A stretch of 64,000 nucleotides of DNA from Nemertoderma westbladi. Lineage: Eukaryota > Xenacoelomorpha > Nemertodermatida > Nemertodermatidae. The stretch is from NCBI GenBank assembly GCA_032718475.1, contig JAUCBJ010006783.1, positions 1 to 64,000 of the forward strand. The letters are read 5' to 3'. Each line of letters begins with the position of its first letter. Position 1 is the first letter of the stretch. The position numbers and the translations under genes were made by a program. This document shows, piece after piece, positions 48,254 to 59,232 of the stretch. The notes below the pieces were generated by a model. That model saw nothing but the letters and a program-made list of their open reading frames with translations, did no database searches and was not told where the DNA came from.

Positions 48254-51200
48254 TTAGGGAACTATTTGGTTCATTACACCCAGTTTATGGCGTAATCCTA
48301 AGAATTTCTCCCGTGCTAGTCCCTTTGTGAGAATATCAGCCATCATGTTTTGAGTTGGGCAGTATTTAATATCCACTTCACCATTCTCGATCTTCTCCCT
48401 GATGAAGTGGTAGCGGATATCTATGTGCTTCGTTCGACGATGTTGAATTGGATTCTTCGCCAACGCAATCGCCCCCTGGTTATCCTCATATATAGTTCCG
48501 CTATTGAGATGAGCCATCCCAATATCAACCAGCAATCTGCTCAACCAGATGTATTCTTGGCATGCTGAAGTTAGAGCAATGTATTCAGCCTCAGTGGTTG
48601 ATAACGCAACAACAGGTTGTTGTTTACTTTGCCAACTTATGGCCCCTCCATTGAATGTAAACACATAACCAGATGTGGATTTGCGATTTGACTCGTCCCC
48701 AGCCCAGTCAGAATCACAATATCCGACCAATAGTCCATTGTCGTTTCCAACGAATTTGATTCCGTAATCCACTGTCCCCTTTATGTATCGTAGTAAACGC
48801 TTGATGCCTGCCCAGTGTGTCGCTCCAGGTTTAGATACAAAATGAGATAAAACACCCACAGCCTGAGCAATATCTGGTCTAGTTCCAATCGCGGCATATA
48901 GCAAGCTTCCAATAACTGCTTGGTACAGTGCAGTATCGATACCCTCATCATCATCTGCGAGTTTATCAAACTTCGCATTAACTTCCATAGGAGTTGACAC
49001 TGGATTACAACAGTCCATCCCAAAGCGGTACAAGATGTCTTTCAGGTATTGACTCTGAGAAATTGACGATTCCTTGTGATAACCATTCCTAGTATATATT
49101 CTATCTCACCTTGATCAGTCATCTGAAACTTTGACATCAATAGTGTTTTCTCTTCATTGAGTAGATCGATGCAATTTGATGCAATAATCAAGTCATCCAC
49201 GTATACTGACAATAGGATGAATCTGTTATCTACTTTCTTAACATAAATACAGTTATCAGCCCCCGATTGTCTGTAACCCTCTCCTTTAAGGACTTTATCA
49301 AGTCTCCTATTCCAGACTCCTATTCCTATTTCAACCCATATATACTTCTATTTAGTTTACAAACAGAGTTAGGGTATTCCTTATCTATGTATCCCTGTGG
49401 TTGCTTCATGTATATATTTGAATCAATCACCCCATTTAAAAAAGCCGTCTTGACATCTAACTGGTGCACATCCAGGTTAAGTTCATTCGTAATAGCTAAT
49501 AGAAGTCGAATTGAACTGTAGCGTGCAACAGGGGCAAATACTTCTTTAAAATCAATTCCTTGTTTCTGTGAGTAGCCCTGAGCTACCAATCGTGCCTTGA
49601 ATCTACTGACATTCCCTTTGCTATCCCGTTTAATCTTGTAGGTCCATTTGCTCCCTACGAGATTCTTGTCATTTGGTAGTTCTACCAAATTCCACATATT
49701 ATTTTCAGTCAGTGAGTTTATTTCATTGTCCATTGCTTCCTTCCATTGTTTATTATATGGACCCTGTGAAGCCTCATCGTAGGTTCGTGGCTCGTCCGAC
49801 TCGATTATCATGGCAAATTCTGCATTGTCTGAAGCTTGAGGTATTAGGTCGTGTCGCCAATCACGTGTTTCCCACCAGTTTCCCCGAATGACCCCTGGAT
49901 CCGATTCCGGCTCTCTATGTTCACGGCGCGGATATCTATTAATCTCTATTGGGGCCCCTCCAGCCACTACATTATGGCCATCATCACCATACAGATGCTG
50001 GGCTCCCACTGGATCTCTAGTTTCAGTATTCTGTGGGATACTGAATACATGACTATCACCTAATTCATCGTACACCTCCTTTGCAGTTTTCGCAAAGTTA
50101 TTCTCAATAAACTTTACGTCTCTACTAACCAACATCTTCTTAGATTCTGGACAGAAGAATTTGTAACCTTTATGTTCGTTGCAGTAACCAACGAATCTGC
50201 ACCGAATGGATTTTGCATCCAATTTCTTCCTTGTCTTATCAGGGATATGAATGTAAGCATCACAACCAAATACTCGCAGATTACTTACGTCTGGTTTGTG
50301 GTCATGCCAAACTTCATATGGAGTCTTTCCTCTAATAACTGACGTTGGACTCCGATTCCTTAAGTATACAGCCGTACTGACGGCTTCCGCCCAGAAACAC
50401 TTAGGCAATGAAGAGTTATGGAGCATTGATCTTACACTTTCCATTAGTGTTCGATTTAGCCTTTCAGCTATCCCATTCTGCTGTGGAGTATGTGGTACAC
50501 TGAATTCTCGTTGAATACCTCGTTCCGAACAATAATTATTGAATTCATTTGATGTGTATTCCCCACCATTGTCACTTCTGAGAATTTTTACCCTTTTTCC
50601 TGTAGCATTTTCAGCAGTAGCTACATATTCTTTGAACTTCTCAAATACACTGCTCTTATTTCGTATACAGAATTCCATTATGTATCGAGATCGGTCATCG
50701 GTAAATGTGACAAAATATCGAGACCCCCCTATGGATTCAGTCGGCAACGGTCCACATACGTCACTATGCACTAGCTCCAGTATTTCACGTTCCTTGGATT
50801 CAGCTTCCTTGGTAGGAAATGGTAATCGATGGTGTTTCCCAATTATACAAGACTCGCATAGCTTATCATTTTCTCCAGCCATCTTCATTCCGGAAATCAT
50901 GTTCTTATTTATTAGTTGTTTTAAACTATCATAATTTAAATGTCCATATCGCTGGTGCCACAAATTTATATCAACTTTCTCAGCTGCGATATTCAAATAA
51001 TCATTCTCATGGAATTGGTAGAGTTTACCATTGAGTTTTCCAATGATTTCTTTACAGCCATTTACCATCACTATACATTCGTCATTGGTGAATATGACTT
51101 CCACACCTTTAGCAGCTTTATTAGCAGCACGTACAGAAAATAAGTTTCTCCTAAGCTCAGGTAGGTACAACACATCTTTTAAAGTAATAGAGCGCAATTT

Positions 51201-52262
51201 ACCCTCAACAGCGACCTCTATGTGTATATTTCCTGTTCCAACAGCATTAACAACCCGATTATCGCCCAGCAGAATTGGACGTGGTGGCTCCAACTCCTTG
51301 AATGAATTATATTTCGATTTATCAAATGTCATATGCTGTGATGCTCCGGAATCTATACACCAATCTGCAGTTCCTGTCATTGAGGTAATCAGAGCAATGC
51401 CGCACTCCATACCATTTTCCTCTGCAACCTCGGCATGTTCATTTTGTCCCAAACTTGACTGTTTACCCTTTTGACCAAATTTTGGTGGCTTATAGCAGTC
51501 ACGTTTCCAGTGCCCCTTATTACCGCAATTATAGCATTTACCAGGTTTATCCCCACCTCCAGATTTTTTATTGTGGCTACTGCTACTGGGGCTTTTAAAC
51601 ATTGGACTTTTCTTTGTCGAACTTCCACCAGCAGATGCTGTGAAGGCATTTTCAGTCAGTTTATCTCGATTAATAAACTGTTTACTTTTCTCTTCCTCAT
51701 GCAGACACCGATCGCGAACTGATCCCCAGGTCAGTGTATCCAAGTCTGAACCTTCAAGTGACGTTACCAGACTCGCGAATAATGGTGGAAGACTAGACAA
51801 CAGAATAACAATCAAGTCCCGCTCCTGTACGGGATCGCCTATTTCCCGTAAATGATCTGAGAGTTTTCTAATCTCATTCACATGCGTTAATACTGAATCG
51901 CCTTCCTTCAGTATTAAATTGTACAATCGACGCCTATACATGACCATGTGTGCCAACGTAGTCTTTTCGAAATGATCCCTTAGGCTTGTCCATGCCTCTT
52001 TGGCAGTCGTAGCATTCCGGACATAAACCTGTTGATCAGTTTCCATGTTTAGGCAAATAATCGCCCTTGCTCGATTGTCGCCTCGCCTAAATGCTGTACG
52101 CCTAGCATCCTCGGCAGCCGGATCCAGAACCTCGGTACCGTCCGCATAACCCCATAAATCCTTAGCTATCAACAATAGTTCCATTTGGAATTTCCAGTCG
52201 TGGTAGTTTTCGCCATTGAATTTAGCAATGCGAAATTCATCCTTTATGGTTACCTCCGACAT
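48254..52262 (-). pseudogene. Copia gag-pol polyprotein, broken in reverse transcriptase
   Basis: The frame opens at ATG 52260-52262 and is continuous through Gag, zinc knuckle, protease, integrase and the first part of reverse transcriptase, including QLDVKTAFLNG. It stops at a TAG at 49326-49328, just after the YGLK motif. In intact copy 1 the next residues lead on to YVDD. Here about 14 bases are replaced by 13 that copy the neighbouring CTCCTATTCC (49304-49313 repeated at 49317-49326), giving a stop and a frameshift. A second lesion, a 16-bp loss near 49067, lies between two GTCAAT repeats that copy 1 still has. RNase H and the C-terminus remain open to 48254. This copy could only move with enzymes supplied by another copy, such as copy 1. 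Confidence 0.93.
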
Positions 52263-52378
52263 TCTCAAAATGCGAGTTTGTTACAGCTTTTACTGGGTAA
52301 TTTACCTATCCCAATATTTGAAACTTCCCTGCACTAATTTTATTCCCGGTAGTGGTTTAGCAGCCTGGGCCCATAACC

Positions 52379-52632
52379 TGTTGAATTTTATCCGGTAGAA
52401 CAAATAGGGAAATATTGGGATTACATACACCAGCAGTTTATTGTAGGGTTACAGTATATTGTACATAATGCAGAACCATTACATGGAAGGTACTGCAGAC
52501 AAAGTACAAAAGTTATAGAACAAAACCGGACCGGTACGGTATAATCCAGTCATATATAGATCATAGTCAAAAGGACAGTTTTGAATTTCCCGCCCACCTT
52601 AGAGTACATTATTTAATCGTACACTTTCAACA
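52379..52632 (-). repeat. 5' LTR of Copia copy 2
   Basis: The 254-bp LTR ends at 52632 and is followed by ATTTC. The adjoining primer-binding site lies at 52365-52378, reading CTGGGCCCATAACC on the plus strand. Confidence 0.95.
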
Positions 52633-53430
52633 ATTTCATCTAATCCACTCGCTTTATTATTGGACATGCTTTTAATGCTTCTTTGGAGTTTGGCAGGTGT
52701 GAAGTCCCCTGTTTCTTTTGGTAGTGTCTTGTCATATATTTTCCTTGTAGGGCTGACCTCGATGTTTGGTGGCTGCCCAAGCAAGTTGCTGAAGTGATTT
52801 TTCCACTTCCCAACACGTTCTTCAGGACTATCGGCTTTGAGGCGCCCCTTTGTACAACTTTTCCGACCAGATACCTCATTTACAGTTTGCCAGGTAAGTT
52901 TTGATTGTTGCTGTATGTGAGCAGTTGTAATTGCTTCAGTTTTATCCTGTATGTACTTTTCCTGGCTGATGTTGTTGGCCAATTTAAGATCGTCCTTAGC
53001 TTTCTCAACCTTGTTAATGTTTTCGGTTGTTGGTTGTTCGGTTTTAACTTTGTAGGCTATCTTAAGATCTTCTCTCTTACAAGTAACCTCAGAGTTTTGC
53101 TATGGCACATACTGTTTTCGTTTGGATTTCTTGGGGATATGCCTCTTAGCTGATTCCTTGTGGGCTTTTATTATATTCTGGTATATTGAATCGGTGGATT
53201 GGTCTTCATCCATTGACTGAAGTGCTTCAAAGCGGTTTTGAACTTCTACTGTGTAAGAAGTGCATTGTCAGTTCTGAGTTTCTCCCAGTCATAGTTGATT
53301 TGCTTGCTTTTCCTGGGTTTGCTGGCTCTCAAACTGAGTCTGATCTCTGCAGTCACAATTCTGTGGTCCGAACCAATTAGGTTGAACGAGCTGTATGCCT
53401 CGCAGTTGATCATGCTGTTTCTCCACTTTT
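52633..53430 (-). pseudogene. LINE ORF2 remnant: end of endonuclease and start of reverse transcriptase
   Basis: Reading leftwards from 53430, a fragment with FNLIGSDHRIVTAEIRLSLR matches the C-terminal SDH motif of AP-type LINE endonucleases. After several frame breaks and stops, an open stretch (52982 to 52633) reads through SGRKSCTKGRLKADSPEERVGKW-type linker sequence to MSNNKASGLDEI, a common first RT motif. Copia copy 2 interrupts the codon after GLDEI. The right boundary is approximate, because the endonuclease N-terminus is missing and no duplication was found. Confidence 0.75.
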
Positions 53431-55532
53431 TCGGTTAAATATACATTAACCAATTAATAATACTTATACCAGGGGCTGAAAGGTGGCATCAAACGCGTTT
53501 ACATCATGTTCTCAAAACTCACTTTTTGCAGATAGGGTGTTTTACCTTTCCAAGGCTGTATACACCACACAAACAGAAAGTGATTAATTTTTTACGGCAT
53601 TTTTTTCAGCAATCGGTTCGTATTAATTATGTTAAAAAAATTTTTTTTTTGTCAATATGCCGTTGTGACAAACAATTATAAAACATTTTACATTTTAATT
53701 CACTCATTATCTATAATAGAGGCGAGTGTACAGCACCAATGCTGGTTATTGATGTATTATTTTACACATTTTTCTATAATTATCTTTACATCTTGGAGGC
53801 CAAACGTTTACATTTCCTTTATTCACATATTGTACATCATTTCCATCTAACTCCTATGTATTATAAGTTATCGGCTAACTAACGGTGTTTCTTTGTCTTT
53901 ATAGTCCGTATCTGTCTAAGTTAGACACATTTTGCGTTTCGTATGTCAACATTTTAAATTTAATTTCTGGTGTGTTATTTCATGGATTTAATATTTATTA
54001 TTTATATTATAATTGTTTTTATTAGCTTTTATATATTTTTATTCAGTAACTTTCTGGGGGCGGTAATGAGGTTTATCTGGGGGTGGATAGACTCAGTCTG
54101 CCGTAGGGCTGTAGGGGGTATAAGTGATTAGACATCTGACTATTTCGCTTATAATTAATTCTTTCGAGTTGTCAATTAACAAGATAATGACATGTGCTGC
54201 GCGAAGGCCCCACAAAAAGGTAATGACATGTCTGCACGAAGGCCCCACAAAAAGATAATGACATGTGCTGCGCGAAGGCCCCACTTGATGTTAGGTTCAT
54301 GTATGTTTGTAATGAGATCATATTCTTTAGTTTTTGGTCTCGGCCACAGAAAGTAAAAAAAAACGAAACTTAGCTGTCAAAATATATTTTTTTTTTAAAA
54401 GGTAAAAGTATATCATTCGATTGTATTTTTGCCATTGATTGCGAATCTGACAATAAAACATAATTCATAACAGAATTCATAATCATATCCATAATCATAT
54501 TCATAATATCATCATTTATTGTTAAATAATCACATCAAAGTTGATATGTTCCGAGATTCCTCAAGACTCATAAGCCGGGGAATGCCACCATGGAAGGGTG
54601 ATCTTCCCGGATAGTGGTACAAATTGACCCCAAGTGAAAAAGGTGATCTCCTGTTCAAATTAACTGAAAGTGAAAATACGTTTTGGTTTTTGTTTTGGTT
54701 AGAAAACACCGGCCGCTATAACCTGCTCAGCTTATTTCCCCTAATGTTTTAAATTAAATTAAACTAATTTTTCTTTTCACGCCACCGTTTTTGTTCGCTA
54801 TTTCTTTTCTGTCTATGTTGAATGGCGAAGTTAGTATCCGCGCAAGCTGTAATCTTCTGCTTATCTCGTATTGTCTGCTGCCTTTTCACGATTGTAAACA
54901 CCTTCTGTATAATTCCTTCTGTAAATTGTTTTCGCTGACAGGGTTCCAAGTCATTTATATGTTTGTCGACTTCTTGGTTCTTTCGGTGTACTAAGAGTTG
55001 CATGAACATTTTTGGATTTGAACTGCTTTTCACGGGTTTATCTCTTATGGCAAAAACCTTTCCTTCTCATGATTCTCAATGGTTTGGCAGACTGGCGGCG
55101 TCCTGGAATTCGGCGGATGACTAAAGTTAAGTTTACTTTTAGTTTTCTATTCGTTTTCCTTCGTAGATACACTTTGTTTTGGTTTGGACTTCTTGATAAT
55201 ACTAGAAAGCCAGCAAGCTGGCTGGAAGGAGCCCGGGGGAAAAATCCTAGCCAAGACTACTACAAAGAACTATGTCAGTCAGCAGTAAGTAAACTAAACA
55301 GTTGTCTAAACTGTAAGGCGTGAGGCTAGCTGACTTTGTGGCTCACCCCACATAATAAAAAATGCAACTTAGCTACCACTAACAAAAATATATGAAGCAA
55401 ATAATTTCATTATCAAGCTTGAAACCAACAGCTTATGTGTGAGTAAACATTTCCTTATAGCCTACAAGTAAAACTTGGCAATCAACACATTTTACTATGA
55501 CTGTGTCTAACTCTAGCATATTATTAGCAAGT
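53431..55532. other. AT-rich spacer without a supported gene
   Basis: The stretch holds poly-T/poly-A runs, one more AGGGTGTTTT motif at 53534-53543, and a 36-bp minisatellite at 54183-54284. Short open frames at 54764-55033 (minus) and 55012-55323 (plus) overlap each other, lack recognisable motifs and have no convincing splice context. They may be decayed transposon sequence. Confidence 0.5.
54183..54284. repeat. Three-copy 36-bp minisatellite
   Basis: Units at 54183-54218, 54219-54253 and 54254-54284 share TAATGACATGT and CGAAGGCCCCAC. The middle copy has one base missing and CTGCACG in place of GCTGCGCG; the last copy is cut short. A small minus-strand reading frame across it is a repeat artefact. 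Confidence 0.9.
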
Positions 55533-56680
55533 CGGTAGACTTGATTACTGCAAGAATTGACAGCGGGATACTTAGTGTAAAAATCTCAGGATATATAACA
55601 CTGGCAGACTGACTGATAATTATCCAGGTTCAGGCACTTCCTGCCTGGCGATTTTGATGAAATTTTGCAAGTACATTGCTTTGGTGGTTCATAATCGCGT
55701 TACAAAATTTCAGATCAACTCTATGTGTGGTATTCGATATATTTAGTTTTTTGACATTATTTTGTCGCGAAATTAAAAGCAATGGTATAATAACAGCTGC
55801 TGTTCATGATGAACTATGGCTTAATAATGTCAGAATTATACACAGTCATAGTAAAACGTGTTGTTTGCCAAGTTTTACTAGTAGGTTATAAGGAAAGGCA
55901 AGAATGTACTTAGTACATCCATACTGTTTGTTTAGGCCCTACCACTCTCTGGCAAACACCTGGGTTTCTACACAGGCTTAGTATAAATCGATGAGGTTGC
56001 CAACTGGCTGGTTTAGTTTGCAATCTATTACCGCCTCAGCTGAATAACTCTTCCCAATGCGTCCTATGGAAAATCTACAAGTTACTCACTCTTCTAATTA
56101 ACTGCTGAATGACTGTTAGGTAAACAGTATGTTGGCTACATTAATTCCAACAGTAATACTGTGGAGACTGCATGTGTATAAAAGTGTATGTTAAATCAGC
56201 CACATAATATGATTCTCCATAGGCTAACATTATAGTTTGAATAGTTTACTCTACTGTGGCATTCGGTGAATGGATTTGAGCAATTGCCAAGTTACAGAGT
56301 GGGATATCTCTGGCCATAGGTAAATACTTCCCTTCTGACCATGTAAACATTGTTGATGGAATTTACATTTGATTCATGACTTCCGACTTGCTTAACGGCG
56401 TCGTGATGCCGTCTCTTGTTAAGCCATATTTCATCGTGAACACCAGCTGTTATTGGTGTTGGTATTGCTTTTAATTTCGCGACAAAATAATGTCACAAAA
56501 CGAAATATATCGAATACCACACATAGAATCGATCTGAAATTTTGTAACGCGATTATGAACCACCAAAGCAATGTACTTTCAAAATTTCATAAAAAACGCA
56601 AGGCAGTAAGTGCCTGAACCTGGATTATTATCAGTCAGTCAGTGTTATATAACCACAACCCGCCTGTCAGTAATCTACCG
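55533..56680. mobile_element. Foldback-type element with arms of about 260-290 bp
   Basis: The left arm (about 55533-55824) and the right arm (about 56419-56680) are imperfect reverse complements. Matching stretches include ATTTTGTCGCGAAATTAAAA, GGTGGTTCATAATCGCGTTA and CCAGGTTCAGGCACTT. Outer ends are near CGGTAG and CTACCG. The 594-bp loop shows no supported protein. This structure fits a non-autonomous DNA transposon or foldback element. No clear target-site duplication was found, so the ends are approximate. Arm divergence, visible as scattered substitutions and small gaps, suggests an old insertion. Confidence 0.75.
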
Positions 56681-57870
56681 GTATCTAAATATCTGGCAGT
56701 AAGCCAAACTGAAACTCTTTAAAACAGAAACTACTTCAGTCAGAACCGGTCGATAGACAAACCGGCTCTATTCAACAGTAACTATTAATTTATAATTTTG
56801 TTTAAGTAGATTATAAATTACTGACCCCTGCTACATACAGACTATAGAATGTTTCAGCAGTCCGCATCAATTATTGAAAATAATGATTAAAGTTTTAGAA
56901 TTCAGTTTCAAATTTAAACATCCCCCTCAATATCACACTGCTTACAACAGTGATAATTTGTAGAGTTGGGCAATTAAGATGGTAGAGTTTCGAACTGCTT
57001 AACTGCACAATGTTGAGTTTGGACATGAATATAGTCGAGTTTGGATCTATAATTTGCTCTTTTCCAAACTCTATCAAATCCAAACTCTACATTGCTTATG
57101 TCAAACACTCACATTCACATAGAACTAATTTGAATAACCACTAATCGGTAAAGACTTATTTTTATGGAAGACAAAGTAAATGATTATGTGATTTGCATCA
57201 TTACAATATAAAGACGGCGTTGGCAAATTTTTGGCAGAACTTGAAAGTTAAAATCCAAACTCTACATTTTTATCTCAAAATAATATATTTAACAATTTGG
57301 AGGCTTGTATTATTTTCCAGACAAAAGTAATATAAATAAGCAGTGATAGTGATGTACCTGAAAGGCTAATACAGGCTTTACTTCAAGAGTAAAATGGATC
57401 CGCATATACTAGTTTGAAGATTACAGCAACTGTATCTTTACAGTCTAGTATTATACTAATATTATCGATTTTTTCGACATGCAGTTTTAAACGAGCACCC
57501 AAATCCACCAGAGGCCTAACTTATGTTGTTAATATAGTTGAAAGACCCCGCCACCTTTCCTCTATCAGAAATCATATTGATTCTTGGCATTGTAAGTGTA
57601 GATCAACTTGCACGTTGAGTCACAGCTAGTACACTTCTTGTTTCGGGCAAACTCTACAAAATACTCTACATAAATAAGCATTGTATTTTACGTATAAATA
57701 TGGCCATTAAAAAAACCTTTTCATCTGAATTTTATATAATGTTGAAGAGTTTGTCGAGCTTGTTCGAATGAGCTATCGATGGTCACAATTGACCCACTGG
57801 TTCAGGACCTTAACCTTTTACTGATGGTAAATAAGGAATCAATTTCAACATAAACAAACAATTTAATTGA
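56681..57870. other. AT-rich spacer with dispersed CCAAACTCTA motifs
   Basis: No gene is supported. Between 56961 and 57660 the motif CCAAACTCTA or its complement and close variants occurs about eight times in both orientations (near 56961, 56982, 57013, 57035, 57064, 57080, 57255 and 57647). Short frames at 56895-57083 and 57414-57629 have no recognisable content. Confidence 0.5.
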
Positions 57871-57874
57871 CTAT

Positions 57875-58055
57875 TGTGGCAGTATAATCGTACTGCTAAT
57901 GTCTCGTCATAAAGTATAATATGAAGGCAGTAGTTAGCCTACACCAGTACTGATAAATGCAATGAATAGTATGAGTGAAAGTGAAAGTTCTCTAACACTT
58001 GTCCGAGTATATGGCAAACTCAGTAGGTCCTGAGTATGTAAGTGGCACCGCCACA
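57875..58055 (-). repeat. 3' LTR of the Gypsy element
   Basis: The 181-bp LTR lies between the duplication CTAT (57871-57874) and the polypurine tract. It differs from the other LTR at one position, T versus C in CACTTGTCCG. Confidence 0.95.
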
Positions 58056-58069
58056 TGACCCCCCCCCAG
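58056..58069 (-). promoter_or_regulatory. Polypurine tract of the Gypsy element
   Basis: On the minus strand a run of nine G residues precedes the 3' LTR (TGACCCCCCCCC on the plus strand), 15 bp past the pol stop. It is the expected plus-strand primer site. Confidence 0.75.
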
Positions 58070-59176
58070 ACTCGGAAAGAGTTAGAGGTAGTGAGGGGGG
58101 TGGATAGTGCGTCCAGACCGAGTTCGAACAGACGGGGCGTCCGGGGTGGGCGGTGGTGGTGTGTATGTCGGTGTCCCCCTAGTGGCGGGAAGGTCGGGAG
58201 GAACTCTGGGAGGTCGGCCGCGACGCCGTGGCTGCCCGTAGACGATCGGCTCAGTGCAGTCTAGATGTGCCGGCTTCAGTCGGTCGACGGACACTGTCTC
58301 GGTGCGGCCCCCAATGTCGAGTTGGAACGTCTTGGGCCCATGGACCAGGACCCGGTAGGGTCCCTCATATGGGCGTTCCAGGGGCGTCCGGTGGGCGTCC
58401 CGTCGGACGAAGACGTGTGGGGCATTTTGGAGTTCGTGGGGAACAGACGATGGGGTTGGACCGTGACGCGACGTGGGGACTGGGGCGAACCGTCCGACAC
58501 GCTCGCGAAGTTGCGGAAGGATCGTGGACGGAGAGTGTGGGACGTCCGTCTGCGTGGGCGGGAGGAACTCGCCCGGGACGGTGAGGGGGGCACCGTAAAC
58601 CAACTCGGCGGTGGAGGTGCCCAAGTCGTCCTTGGGTGCGGTCCTAATTCCGAGAAGGACCCACGGCAACTCGTCGACCCAGGCGGGGCCGGTGAGGGAC
58701 GCACGGAGGGCGGACTTGAGGTGGCGGTGGAAACGTTCCACCAGTCCGTTCGCCTGCGGGTGGTAGGCCGTTGTGCGGTGCAGTTGGGTGCCCAGCAGCT
58801 GGTTGACGGCGGACCAGAGCTGGGAAGTGAACTGCGAGCCCCGGTCGGAGGACACGTCAGTAGGGACGCCAAAACGGGCGATCCAGTTCGCGATGAGCGC
58901 GCGGGCGCAGCTCTCAGTGGAGGTGTCGGTGAGGGGAATGGCCTCCGGCCACCGGGTGAATCGATCCACCATCGTTAGGAGATGGGTGTACCCGTGGGAC
59001 GGCGGGAGGGGCCCGACCAGATCTATGTGGATGTGGTCGAAGCGGCGATGGGGAGTCTCGATGGTGCCGAGGGGAGCGCGGACGTGGTGTTGCACCTTGG
59101 ACGTTTGGCACGGCACACAGGTTGTTGCCCATGCACCGACCTGTTTCCGGAGGCCATGCCAAACGAATCGGTCGGC

Positions 59177-59232
59177 GACGATTTTCTTAGTCGTGCGGAC
59201 CCCCGACGATTTTCTTAGTCGTGCGGACCCCC
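59177..59232 (-). repeat. 28-bp tandem duplication disrupting integrase
   Basis: Two perfect copies, 59177-59204 and 59205-59232, begin GACGATTTTCTTAG and end GGACCCC. Twenty-eight is not a multiple of three, so it shifts the reading frame between the two integrase zinc-binding halves. The rest of pol is open on both sides, which points to a recent single event. Confidence 0.95.

Larger units (their letters stand above)
47972..52632 (-). mobile_element. Ty1/Copia LTR retrotransposon, copy 2 (damaged)
   Basis: This 4,661-bp element is in reverse orientation, with 254-bp LTRs at 52379-52632 (5') and 47972-48225 (3') and the duplication ATTTC. It is nearly identical to copy 1 at 31335-36012 but 17 bp shorter. 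The difference is a 16-bp deletion near 49067 plus a 1-bp net loss at a rewritten patch near 49314-49331. The primer-binding site at 52365-52378 matches copy 1. LTRs look identical to each other, so the insertion is recent even though the coding frame is broken. Its insertion into an older LINE dates the order of events. Confidence 0.96.
46468..53430 (-). mobile_element. Decayed, 5'-truncated non-LTR retrotransposon (LINE), split by Copia copy 2
   Basis: The element reads on the minus strand from about 53430 to 46468. Its right part (52633-53430) holds the end of an AP-type endonuclease and the start of reverse transcriptase. Its left part (46468-47971) holds the rest of reverse transcriptase and the C-terminus. 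The two halves join at the duplication ATTTC (47967-47971, 52633-52637), within a GLDEI / EIPAEVWK coding match, which shows that Copia inserted later. The 3' end is a TAC/GTA microsatellite rather than poly(A). The 5' end is missing, as is typical of truncated insertions. The clade is uncertain; RTE- or CR1-like are possibilities. Confidence 0.85.

Noticed and set aside
54764-55323. Small frames 54764-55033 (minus) and 55012-55323 (plus) as genes
   Set aside because: They overlap on opposite strands, have no known motif and lack clear splice or promoter context.
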